From: a bacterium
GTDB taxonomy: Bacteria; Cyanobacteriota; Vampirovibrionia; Gastranaerophilales; Gastranaerophilaceae
Length of the DNA: 64,000 nucleotides
Assembly (NCBI GenBank): GCA_017403285.1
Contig: JAFQOI010000057.1
Coordinates: forward strand, 1-64,000
Reading direction: 5' to 3'
In this document: positions 38,411 through 46,213 of the stretch, in pieces
Layout of the letters: every line of letters begins with the position of its first letter
How positions within the stretch are numbered: position 1 is the first letter of the stretch
Program-made: the position numbers and the translations under genes
The notes under the pieces: model-generated
What the model was told of the DNA's origin: nothing
Database searches by the model: none
Seen by the model: the letters and a program-made list of their open reading frames with translations, nothing else

Positions 38411-39157
38411 TTATTTTGAATTATTTTTGTTTAATTTTTTTAAATAATTTTTAATTTCCTGAATTTGTTTTGGTTTCAAATATTTAAATTGACCTTTTTT
38501 AAGTCCAGATAAATCTACTGGTCCAAAACTTACACGTTTAAGTGAAATAACTGGATGGCCTAGTATATCAAGCATTTTTCTAATTTGTCTATTTAGTCCT
38601 TGATAAAGCATTATTTCAAGAACTGAATTTTTTCCTTCGAAATCAACAATCCTTGCAAGTGCATATGCGATTTTATCTTTTTCAATTTCAATCCCTTTTT
38701 CCATTAAAACTAAATCGTTTAATGTTAATTTCCCTGTTGCACATACTCTATATACTTTTGGTACTTTAACTGATGGATGTGCTAATTCATTTATAAAATC
38801 GCCATCATTTGTCATTATCAATAAACCAGTAGAGTCTTTATCTAGTCTTCCAACAGGCTTTAAATTTTGCACTTCTTCTGGAAGAATGTCATATATGGTT
38901 TTTCTACCTTTTTCGTCAGACATTGTAGTTATATATCCAGCCGGCTTATAATATTTGATATATGTTAAATTTTTAGGTTTTATTATTTCCCCATTTATGG
39001 TTACTTTGTCTTTTGATTTTATAATAAAACCAAGTTCTGTTACTTTTGTCCCATTGACAGATACTTTGCCTGCTTCAATATATTCATCCGCTTTTCTTCT
39101 TGAGCAAAATCCTGTTGAAGCAATATATTTATTAAGTCTTAATTTCTCATTTTTCAT
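38411..39157 (-). CDS. rRNA pseudouridine synthase, RsuA/RluB family
   Basis: A 248-residue protein. An S4 RNA-binding domain (residues 5-60: LNKYIASTGFCSRRKADEYI) precedes the catalytic domain with GRLDKDSTGLLI (catalytic Asp near 105) and the C-terminal GLNRQIRKML. RluB modifies 23S U2605 and RsuA modifies 16S U516; the sequence alone does not decide, but RluB-like is more common in such genomes. It precedes panD on the same strand. Confidence 0.9.
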   Translation of the reverse strand: MKNEKLRLNKYIASTGFCSRRKADEYIEAGKVSVNGTKVTELGFIIKSKDKVTINGEIIKPKNLTYIKYYKPAGYITTMSDEKGRKTIYDILPEEVQNLKPVGRLDKDSTGLLIMTNDGDFINELAHPSVKVPKVYRVCATGKLTLNDLVLMEKGIEIEKDKIAYALARIVDFEGKNSVLEIMLYQGLNRQIRKMLDILGHPVISLKRVSFGPVDLSGLKKGQFKYLKPKQIQEIKNYLKKLNKNNSK

Positions 39158-39273
39158 AGTTTTATAATAACAAATATATATAATATTTTAAATAGTTTGT
39201 GTAAGAGGCGTTTTAAATAATGAATTTTAACTTTATTCCGACACTAGATTAAAATTTTGTGCTATTATTGTCT

Positions 39274-39279
39274 TATAAT
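39274..39279 (+). promoter_or_regulatory. Possible -10 box of the glucokinase-holA-holB operon
   Basis: A perfect TATAAT 22 bases before the ATG at 39301, with AAGGAG between. No clear -35 box is 16-18 bases upstream, so the promoter is incomplete. Confidence 0.4.
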
Positions 39280-39300
39280 GAGATTATCTAAGGAGTTAAG

Positions 39301-40263
39301 ATGGCTATCGTTTCAAAAAAATACAAAGTCGGAGTTGATGTAGGTGGAACAAATGTAAAGGTTGCTTTGGTTGATAAAACAGGGCGCATTGTATATTCGG
39401 ATACAGTTCCTACTCGTGCAGAAATGGGATATGAGTATACAATTTCAAATATTATTACGGCAATTAAAAATTTGATGAAAGAGTCAAAAACAAATAAAGA
39501 TATGATTGAGGGAATTGGTTTTGGTTTCCCAGGTCAAATAGATTGTGATAATGGTATTGTTAGATTAGCGCCAAACATTCCAGGATGGGTTAATATTCCT
39601 ATTGCTGATATTGTATCAAAAGAATTTGATATTCCTGTTAAAGTTGATAACGATGTAAGATGTGCTGCGTTGGCAGAACTTAATTATGGTGCTGGCAAAG
39701 GGGCTAAAAATCTTATTTGTATTACTGTAGGAACAGGTATTGGTTCTGGTTTAATTGTTAATGGAAAACTTGTTCGTGGTGCAAGTAATGCTGCAGGTGA
39801 ATTGGGACATATAAAACTCCAAATGGATAATGGTCCTATTTGTGGTTGTGGTGACAGAGGCTGTTTGGAAGCTTTTGCTTCGGGTCCTGCTGTTGTTGCT
39901 ATGGCTCAAGAATACATATTAGGTGGCAAATCTACAAAATATAGAGAATTGGCTAATCCAGAAATTACACCTTATATCGTTGCAGAAGCAGCAAAACAAG
40001 GTGATGTAGTTGCAAAAAAGATTTTTGAAACAATTGGAAACTATATTGGTATTGGTTTGGCTAGTGTTGTTAACCTTTTAAATCCAGAAAAAATTGTTAT
40101 TGGTGGCGGTGTTGCTGATGCTGGAGATTTATTATTTGTTCCAATTAAAGAAACACTGAAAAAACGTACAATGCCAATTCAAGGTGCTGCGGTTGAGGTT
40201 GTGCACGCTGAACTTGGTAATACCGCTGGAGTTATCGGAGCAAGTTTATTAATTGAAAATTAG
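39301..40263 (+). CDS. glcK: ROK family glucokinase
   Basis: A 320-residue ROK kinase: phosphate loop GVDVGGTNVKVAL (11-23), VDNDVRCAALAE with the catalytic Asp, GTGIGSG, the HIKL zinc His, and CGCGDRGCLEAFASG with the three zinc cysteines. This full zinc motif and GPAV tail are typical of ROK glucokinases feeding glycolysis. It starts the operon with holA (three bases apart) and holB. The second ROK gene (9168-10082) is more diverged in its zinc motif. Confidence 0.88.
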   Translation: MAIVSKKYKVGVDVGGTNVKVALVDKTGRIVYSDTVPTRAEMGYEYTISNIITAIKNLMKESKTNKDMIEGIGFGFPGQIDCDNGIVRLAPNIPGWVNIPIADIVSKEFDIPVKVDNDVRCAALAELNYGAGKGAKNLICITVGTGIGSGLIVNGKLVRGASNAAGELGHIKLQMDNGPICGCGDRGCLEAFASGPAVVAMAQEYILGGKSTKYRELANPEITPYIVAEAAKQGDVVAKKIFETIGNYIGIGLASVVNLLNPEKIVIGGGVADAGDLLFVPIKETLKKRTMPIQGAAVEVVHAELGNTAGVIGASLLIEN

Positions 40264-40266
40264 AAA

Positions 40267-41235
40267 ATGGCTGTATATTTATTTTTCGGACAAGAAGAAT
40301 TTTTGATGAATAAAGAAATCAAGAAGCTTAAAGATGAGCTTCTTGATGTTTCTTTTTTATCAATGGCTTATAAAGTATTTGATAATCCATCATTTGATAA
40401 ACTTTTAGAGTGCTTGCAAGCGGCTCCTTTAATGTTTGGGAAAACGTTAAGTATTGTCCATGTAGATAAATATTTAATTGGGAACAAGTTATCACTTGAT
40501 GATAAGCAAATAGCAAGTCTTGATGAGGCGTTAACTGTTGTTAATGAAAATGTTAACATAATATTTGTTTGTAAAGTCCCTAGAGATGAAAATAAAAAGC
40601 CAGATTCAAGAAAAAAATTATATAAAACACTTTCAAAGTATTCTCAAGTTAAAGAATTTGTTCAGTATAAAAGTTATGATAAAACTTTGCCGGCTGTAAT
40701 AATAAAAATGGCAAAAGAAAAGGACCTTACAATTGCATCAGATGGAGTTTCTTTTTTGATTGAGCAACTAGGAACTAATCTTACTTTGATTGATTCAGAA
40801 CTTGAGAAACTTAAAGTTGCCTTATTCCCAGAAAAAACTGTTAATAAACAGGCTATAAAAAAATATTGTACATCTTCTGAAGATGTTTTTATTCTTGCTG
40901 ATTTAATTATTGACGGAAATAAAAATGAAATATTAAAACAATATAATCTTTTAACAGAAAAACGTCATCCACTAGAAATTTTTTCTGTTTTGCAAAGCAA
41001 TTTTCAAAGATTTATTTTCATAAAAAACTATGAAAAAAGAATGAGCGCAAAGGATATGTCACTTAAGTTGAAGTTGCATGAATTTATTGTTATTAAAACA
41101 CAAGAAAAACTAAAAAGAATATCTTTTGAAAGGCTTATTCAGATAAGAGAAAATCTTATAAATGCTGAGTATAAGTTAAAAACAGGGCAGACTGCCGCAA
41201 GTGATATAGTGCTTGAATTGGCACTTTTGGGTTAA
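40267..41235 (+). CDS. holA: DNA polymerase III delta subunit
   Basis: A 322-residue clamp-loader subunit. The N-terminus (YLFFGQEEFL), a KVPRDENKKPDSRKKLYK segment, EQLGTNLTLIDSELEKL and the C-terminal AEYKLKTG...DIVLELALL match HolA. Delta opens the sliding clamp. It sits three bases after glcK and three before holB, so both clamp-loader genes should be co-expressed. Confidence 0.92.
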   Translation: MAVYLFFGQEEFLMNKEIKKLKDELLDVSFLSMAYKVFDNPSFDKLLECLQAAPLMFGKTLSIVHVDKYLIGNKLSLDDKQIASLDEALTVVNENVNIIFVCKVPRDENKKPDSRKKLYKTLSKYSQVKEFVQYKSYDKTLPAVIIKMAKEKDLTIASDGVSFLIEQLGTNLTLIDSELEKLKVALFPEKTVNKQAIKKYCTSSEDVFILADLIIDGNKNEILKQYNLLTEKRHPLEIFSVLQSNFQRFIFIKNYEKRMSAKDMSLKLKLHEFIVIKTQEKLKRISFERLIQIRENLINAEYKLKTGQTAASDIVLELALLG

Positions 41236-41238
41236 ATT

Positions 41239-42189
41239 ATGAGTGAAGTATTAAATAAAAAATATCCATATTTGAGTAATTTTTTTAAAACGGCGATAAA
41301 CGAAAATCGTTTGTTTCATTCACTTATTCTATATGGCAGTAATAATTTGATTCAGTATGGATTGGCACTAGAAATTGCAAGGCAACTAAATTGTTTGGGT
41401 GATAAAAGTGAAAATTGCCAGTGTCAAAACTGCAGATGGATTAGAAGTAATAAACATCCTGCTGTTATGACTATATCAAAAATTGATAATAAAACTGATT
41501 CAAGCAAAACAGTAATTTCTGAAGAACAGATTAATATGGTACTAGATACTTTAATTAATTCTTCTGATTATCATAGGGTATTTATCTTTTGTGATGCAGA
41601 AATGAAAAATCTTTCTGAAAGTGAAAAAAGTGAGTATTTTGAGTTTAATCAGACAGGCTTTGTATCTCCTCAAGAAAATACCGATGAAAAATATTGGTAT
41701 CCAACAGGAATAAATACTGGTTGTTTTTCCTCTGTAGCAGCAAATGCGATGCTAAAATCGATTGAGGAACCACCATCTAATGTTACTTTTATCTTTTTGA
41801 CTAATGACAAAAATAATTTATTACAGACAATAGTATCTCGTTCGCAGGCTTTTTATGCTGCTGATACAAAAATAACAGAATATAAGACGGATTTTTTGGC
41901 GCCATATTTTAAAAATTATCCAATATTTAGCAAGCAAAGTGTTTTAGATTTTTCAAATTATCTTTTGACATATCAAAACGAGAATGATTTAGAGCCTAAA
42001 TATGTTATTGATTGTATTCAGTATTATCTAATGAGGCTTGCGAAAGCTAATAATAACAACAGAGAACTTTTAAGTGTTATTTATAGAGATATGGAAAAGA
42101 CTCAAAATTCAAAGAAAATGGCGGATTCATATATTAAAGAACAGACGATTTATGAAGATTTAGCATTTTATTTTGCTAAAAGGGTTTAA
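41239..42189 (+). CDS. holB: DNA polymerase III delta-prime subunit
   Basis: A 316-residue AAA+-like protein. The Walker A place is degenerate (YGSNNLIQYG), as in delta-prime, which does not hydrolyse ATP. The zinc module has C52, C60, C62 and C65. KSIEEPPSNVTFIFLTN and SRSQ, the arginine-finger motif, follow. It completes the clamp loader with delta and DnaX. It is the last gene of the operon, with a terminator downstream. Confidence 0.9.
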   Translation: MSEVLNKKYPYLSNFFKTAINENRLFHSLILYGSNNLIQYGLALEIARQLNCLGDKSENCQCQNCRWIRSNKHPAVMTISKIDNKTDSSKTVISEEQINMVLDTLINSSDYHRVFIFCDAEMKNLSESEKSEYFEFNQTGFVSPQENTDEKYWYPTGINTGCFSSVAANAMLKSIEEPPSNVTFIFLTNDKNNLLQTIVSRSQAFYAADTKITEYKTDFLAPYFKNYPIFSKQSVLDFSNYLLTYQNENDLEPKYVIDCIQYYLMRLAKANNNNRELLSVIYRDMEKTQNSKKMADSYIKEQTIYEDLAFYFAKRV

Positions 42190-42267
42190 TTTTATTTTCG
42201 TCAATATGATAATATTGATTGCTAAAAATCAGAACAAAATTATGTTTTTTGTCTTAATATTTATAAA

Positions 42268-42290
42268 AAAAGACCCTTGTGGGGTCTTTT
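42268..42290 (+). terminator. Intrinsic terminator after holB
   Basis: AAAAGACCC and GGGTCTTTT pair around a short TTGTG-type loop with T's following. It lies just before the reverse-strand tRNA-Leu and may also end that transcript. Confidence 0.85.
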
Positions 42291-42295
42291 AAATT

Positions 42296-42381
42296 TGCCG
42301 AAGGCCGGACTCGAACCGGCACGCAGGGTGAGCTGCGTCAGATTTTGAGTCTGATGCGTCTACCAATTTCGCCACTCCGGC
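42296..42381 (-). tRNA. tRNA-Leu (anticodon CAA)
   Basis: An 86-base class II tRNA with a long variable arm. The acceptor GCCGGAG pairs with CTTCGGC (one G-U), the anticodon loop CTCAAAA carries CAA (codon TTG), and the T arm has GTTCGAGTC. CCA is not encoded. It lies 23 bases after the HAD phosphatase stop, so it may be cut from a transcript that begins at tRNA-Gly. Confidence 0.95.
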
Positions 42382-42404
42382 TTATTGCATCCGCTGAAAT
42401 AATA

Positions 42405-43070
42405 CTATATTAAATATAATTTTTTTTCAATTATTTCTATAATATTATTTGGAACTTTTGCTAAATTTTTTGCACCTTTTTCAATTAAAAAGGTTTCTTC
42501 TTTGTATCCCCAAGTTACGCTTATGCACTCTATTCCTACATTTTGCGCTGTTTCTATATCTACATTTGAGTCGCCAACAAATATTGAGTTTTCTATAGTT
42601 GAATTAAGTTCTTTTATTACTTTTAATGTTCCGCTAGGATCCGGTTTCTTTTTTATTCCATATCCTTCACCAATCGCAATGTCTACTAATTCTTTAAAAT
42701 AATGATTACATAGGTTCTTAACTGCAATATCATATTTATTTGATACAACAGCAATTTTAAATTTTTTAGATTTTAACTTATATAACATTTCTAAAATGCC
42801 ACTGTATGGTTTTGTTTTTTCGTACATATGATTAGCATAATACTCTTTGAATATTTCATTAATCTTTTCAAGTTTTTCTTTTTCAACAACTTCATTTATT
42901 GCTCGTTCAATAGCCTTTTTCGTGCCATTGCCCACAAAAGACCTTATTTCTTCTTTTGTTCTTGTAGGATAACCAAATGATTTTATTGCATAATTAAATG
43001 CAATGTATAAATCCTCAAGAGTGTTTAAAAGTGTTCCGTCTAAGTCAAAAATTACTGTATTTTTTTTCAT
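42405..43070 (-). CDS. HAD-family phosphatase, phosphoglycolate phosphatase-like
   Basis: A 221-residue HAD hydrolase: motif I DLDGTLLNT (D9, D11), motif II VVSNK, motif III KKKPDPS with the Lys, motif IV VGDSNVDIETA. A helical cap (about 18-85) makes it the Gph/PGPase subfamily. It probably removes phosphate from 2-phosphoglycolate or a similar small substrate. It begins two bases after the radical SAM gene and is followed by tRNA-Leu. Confidence 0.85.
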   Translation of the reverse strand: MKKNTVIFDLDGTLLNTLEDLYIAFNYAIKSFGYPTRTKEEIRSFVGNGTKKAIERAINEVVEKEKLEKINEIFKEYYANHMYEKTKPYSGILEMLYKLKSKKFKIAVVSNKYDIAVKNLCNHYFKELVDIAIGEGYGIKKKPDPSGTLKVIKELNSTIENSIFVGDSNVDIETAQNVGIECISVTWGYKEETFLIEKGAKNLAKVPNNIIEIIEKKLYLI

Positions 43071-43072
43071 AT

Positions 43073-44062
43073 TTATATTTTCTCAAGTAAATATTTATCA
43101 ACTACAAATTTTGTTCTTTCCCAAAAAATCATATTGATATTATTTTCTTTGCATAATTGTTCAAAATGCAAATACAAATCTTTATAATGCTTAGGAAGCG
43201 GAGTTTCATCCAAATTTGTAAATAATAAATACTTATTATCAATCATAAATTCAACGGCGCTAATTCCTATTCTTTTCATAAGATTTATAAAATTCGTTAT
43301 TTCATCTTTATTATCATTAAGATTTTCTATAAGAATGTATTTGACATGAACTTTGCCACCATTTTTGCTTTTAGCGTACTTCTTTAAGTTGTCCACAGAC
43401 TGATTAAATTTATCAACACGTTTTAATTTTTTATAAAGTTCACGATTTGCACAATCAAGTGCGGTTACGTAATGAACAATATCTTTATCTAATAATTTTT
43501 TTATAATTGGCTGATATTTTATATTATTTGAAAGGATATAAAATTCTTTGACTCCTTGTTTTAAAAACTCTTTAACCATTGGTTCAAACTCTTTTAAAAC
43601 AGAAATGTCACCACCTTGAATAAAAGCTGTAAGGTTTTCTTTATCTAAAAGATCTTCTTTATACAACTCTTTTAGAAGAGGTAAAAAATCGTAGTATTGG
43701 CTTTTTTCTAATTTGTGTGATATTTCCCCTTTTGAGTCAAGCATTCTCGCACAGTATATGCAACCACAGTTACATTGCGTCCAATGACTTACATTTATTA
43801 GTTTGAATTTAGGCGAAATAATGTCTGATTCTTTTCTTTCTCTTAAGAAGAAACAATTTTTACAAGGTGATTTATCAATATCTCTTTCATTTAATAATTC
43901 AAATGCTTTATATTTTATTTGTCTAAATTTATCCCAATTTATTTTTTCTCCACGATAACCTTCGTAATAAACCGGACCGATTTGTCCTGAACAACAGGAC
44001 ATAATTCTGTCGTGAAAACAAGATAAGACGTTATTTAATTCATCACAAAAATAGTACTTCAT
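43073..44062 (-). CDS. Radical SAM protein with N-terminal SPASM-like cysteine cluster
   Basis: A 329-residue protein with the radical SAM motif CX3CX2C at C97, C101 and C104. Ahead of it are C6, C15, the pair C23-C24, and C67-x2-C70, a layout very like the protein at 1820-2818 (pair at C22-C23, C64-x4-C69, motif at C98). The cluster resembles a SPASM module placed before the barrel. I start at the ATG at 44062; a longer frame runs into tRNA-Gly and is not real. The gene begins 13 bases after tRNA-Gly. The substrate is unknown. Confidence 0.78.
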   Translation of the reverse strand: MKYYFCDELNNVLSCFHDRIMSCCSGQIGPVYYEGYRGEKINWDKFRQIKYKAFELLNERDIDKSPCKNCFFLRERKESDIISPKFKLINVSHWTQCNCGCIYCARMLDSKGEISHKLEKSQYYDFLPLLKELYKEDLLDKENLTAFIQGGDISVLKEFEPMVKEFLKQGVKEFYILSNNIKYQPIIKKLLDKDIVHYVTALDCANRELYKKLKRVDKFNQSVDNLKKYAKSKNGGKVHVKYILIENLNDNKDEITNFINLMKRIGISAVEFMIDNKYLLFTNLDETPLPKHYKDLYLHFEQLCKENNINMIFWERTKFVVDKYLLEKI

Positions 44063-44075
44063 AATTATCACAAAA

Positions 44076-44147
44076 AGCGGGCGATGGGGCTCGAACCCAC
44101 GACATTTTGCTTGGGAAGCAAACATTCTACCACTGAATTACGCCCGC
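44076..44147 (-). tRNA. tRNA-Gly (anticodon CCC)
   Basis: A 72-base tRNA with perfect acceptor GCGGGCG/CGCCCGC, anticodon stem TTTGC/GCAAA, loop TTCCCAA (anticodon CCC, codon GGG), and T arm GGTTCGAGCC. CCA is not encoded. A good promoter lies upstream, and the radical SAM gene starts 13 bases after the 3' end. Confidence 0.95.
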
Positions 44148-44155
44148 ATAACTCA

Positions 44156-44184
44156 ATTATAATAATTAACAAAAAAAAATACAA
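44156..44184 (-). promoter_or_regulatory. Promoter of the tRNA-Gly unit
   Basis: On the reverse strand TTGTAT (44184-44179) and a perfect TATAAT (44161-44156) with a 17-base spacer, eight bases before the tRNA 5' end. Confidence 0.7.
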
Positions 44185-44247
44185 ACTATTGTTATTTTTT
44201 TTTCATCTGGGGAATTATAAAGTATAATGTGAACTGGAGGGTGAGTT

Positions 44248-44658
44248 ATGAAAGAAATAGCAGTTAAATATTTTTTAGAAGGTTATTCTTGTTCTGAAGC
44301 AGTTGTACAAGCTGCAATTGATAAAGGTTATTCTCCAATTGAACTTTTAGCGGCAGCAACACCTTTTTCTGGTGGTATGGGAGTTAAATGTTTATGTGGT
44401 GCTGTTGCAGGTGCAATGCTTGTAATTGGTTCTATGTTTGGGAAAGATGCTCAACATGACGGAAAAAAAGCACGATTGATTGCTAAACAATTTAATGAAA
44501 GATTTTCGCAAAAATATAAAGTTAATTGTTGTAAGGTTTTAAGTTCTGGTTTTGATGATTTTCATTCTCAAGAACGTAAACATCATTGTTGCTCTATGGT
44601 TAGTGATAGCAGTGAAATAGTGGAAGCGCTTCTTAAGGAAAATTTTGTGCAGTCATAA
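44248..44658 (+). CDS. C_GCAxxG_C_C family protein
   Basis: A 136-residue protein of the C_GCAxxG_C_C family: C15 in GYSCSEAV, the CLCGAVAGA segment (C48, C50), then NCCKVL and HHCCSMV near 93 and 115. The family has conserved cysteines and is thought to be redox-active, often tied to metal or oxidoreductase genes, but its role is unknown. GGAGGGTG precedes the ATG, with TATAAT at 44223-44228 close upstream. It is followed by a zinc-ribbon protein gene. Confidence 0.85.
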   Translation: MKEIAVKYFLEGYSCSEAVVQAAIDKGYSPIELLAAATPFSGGMGVKCLCGAVAGAMLVIGSMFGKDAQHDGKKARLIAKQFNERFSQKYKVNCCKVLSSGFDDFHSQERKHHCCSMVSDSSEIVEALLKENFVQS

Positions 44659-44693
44659 ATTGACTTTGAAAAAAATATAATTATAGATAAAGT

Positions 44694-45077
44694 ATGCTAT
44701 TTGATTTTTTTAAAGTAAAACGTGAATGTTCTCATAGAAATGTTCCAATAGATGTTGAAGAAGCTTATTGTCCTGATTGTGGTAAATTAGTGCGTAATAA
44801 ATGGTATCTTGTTCGCTGTTCTTGCTGTAATATCAAACGCAAATCACATATTAAATACAACGATATAATACCAAATACAAATTATTGTCCAAATTGTGGA
44901 AGTACTGATTTTTATGTTGAAGAGTTAAGCAACATAAATTTTATGGATCTGAATTATGCTGTTTATAAAAAAATAGTTGTTCAACAAGATCACTTTGTAA
45001 CCAGACAAATCTGGGTAGAAGAGAGCGAGGAGCAAAAATTTTTAAGTATGATAAATCCTAAAGAATTTGCATATTAA
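44694..45077 (+). CDS. Zinc-ribbon hypothetical protein
   Basis: A 127-residue protein with three CxxC-type pairs: CPDCG near 26-30, CSCC near 42-45 and CPNCG near 65-69, plus C12. This could bind two zincs. The C-terminal half has no known motif. Start at the ATG at 44694 with no strong ribosome site; it lies 35 bases after the C_GCAxxG gene. A terminator follows at 45099. The function is unknown; nucleic-acid or protein binding is possible. Confidence 0.65.
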   Translation: MLFDFFKVKRECSHRNVPIDVEEAYCPDCGKLVRNKWYLVRCSCCNIKRKSHIKYNDIIPNTNYCPNCGSTDFYVEELSNINFMDLNYAVYKKIVVQQDHFVTRQIWVEESEEQKFLSMINPKEFAY

Positions 45078-45098
45078 GTAGGATTAGGGGTAAGTATG

Positions 45099-45124
45099 AA
45101 AAAAGACCACTTGTGGTCTTTTTT
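45099..45124. terminator. Bidirectional intrinsic terminator
   Basis: AAAAAAGACCA and TGGTCTTTTTT pair around CTTG. It serves the convergent zinc-ribbon gene and DHH phosphoesterase gene. Confidence 0.85.
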
Positions 45125-45131
45125 ATTATCT

Positions 45132-46073
45132 TTATCTTTCTTCTTCTTTTGTTTTTAGTTCTGAAATTAATATTTCTATAATTTCATCTGCTTTATCATT
45201 ATCAACTTGCATTGTTCCGGCATGAGAATGACCACCGCCTTGGAATTTTTCATATAATAATTTACCAATATCAATATGACAAGGTTTATTTATAATTGAT
45301 TTTCCTATTGCAATTACAGTATTTTGTTTGTTTAAACCAGAGAACACTGTTATTGATACATTACATTCTGGGAACAAAGAATATAACATGAATCTGTTAC
45401 CAACGTGCATAACAAGTTCATCTCTTAAATCTAGTATCGCAATATTGTTTTCTATTCTTGTACATCTTTTAAGTTGAAGTCTAAAATCTTTTTGTTCCTC
45501 AAAATAAATATTAACTCTTTCTTTCACATCAGGGTCATTAAGTATTTTTTCAATTGTTTGTGGACCTAATAAACCTACCAATTTATGCATTAAAGCAAGG
45601 TTAGATATTTTAAAGATTTTATGGTATCCAAATCCTGTTCTTGGATCCATAATGTAGTTTAGTAAAACCCATTTTTCAGGTTCTAAAATATCTTTTTCGT
45701 TATATGTTGTACAGTCTGCTATATCAACAGCATCAAGAACATCTTCCCAATCAGAATCAAATTTATTCTCTCCGCCAAAATATTCATATATTATTCTTGC
45801 GCAAGAAGGTGCAGATGGTTCAAAAATAAAATTCTCTTTTTCTTCAGCAATTCTGACACTTTCACTTGAGTGGTGGTCGAATGCCATATATACACCATCT
45901 CTATATGCAAGACAAGCAGTAATTGAATTTTCTTTTATTTCTATTTTTCCGTCTTGAAAATCTTTAGGATGTACAAATTTGACTTCATCAATAAGCCCTA
46001 TTTCTTTTAATAATGCCGCACAAACAAGACCGTCAAAGTTGCTTCTTGTATATAGTGTATATATTTCGTTCAT
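45132..46073 (-). CDS. DHH/DHHA1-family phosphoesterase
   Basis: A 313-residue protein. SNFDGL (D14) replaces the usual DxDG start, the DHH motif is at 66-68 (AFDHHSS), DAVDIAD is near 113-119, and the DHHA1 substrate loop GGGHSHAGT is near 283. These place it in the DHH superfamily (RecJ, NrnA and exopolyphosphatase relatives). With NFDG in place of DxD, one metal ligand may differ. A single-gene unit; the substrate could be an oligoribonucleotide, cyclic dinucleotide product or other phosphoester. Confidence 0.82.
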   Translation of the reverse strand: MNEIYTLYTRSNFDGLVCAALLKEIGLIDEVKFVHPKDFQDGKIEIKENSITACLAYRDGVYMAFDHHSSESVRIAEEKENFIFEPSAPSCARIIYEYFGGENKFDSDWEDVLDAVDIADCTTYNEKDILEPEKWVLLNYIMDPRTGFGYHKIFKISNLALMHKLVGLLGPQTIEKILNDPDVKERVNIYFEEQKDFRLQLKRCTRIENNIAILDLRDELVMHVGNRFMLYSLFPECNVSITVFSGLNKQNTVIAIGKSIINKPCHIDIGKLLYEKFQGGGHSHAGTMQVDNDKADEIIEILISELKTKEEER

Positions 46074-46183
46074 TTAATAATTATCCTAAATGGTAAGTTT
46101 TCTATATGAATATAATACTATATTTTTATCAAATATCAATAAAAGTCAGTAATAAAGTAAAAAATAGTGGTTTTTGGTTTAAG

Positions 46184-46210
46184 AAAGGGAGCGATTTTTG
46201 TGCTCCCTTT
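46184..46210 (-). terminator. Intrinsic terminator of valS
   Basis: AAAGGGAGC (46184-46192) pairs with GCTCCCTTT (46202-46210), a few bases beyond the valS stop on the reverse strand, ending in a T-rich stretch. Confidence 0.75.
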
Positions 46211-46213
46211 TGT

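Noticed and set aside
44063-44125. Longer N-terminus for the second radical SAM protein
   Set aside because: The extra 21 codons are read through tRNA-Gly; the ATG at 44062 starts the conserved part.
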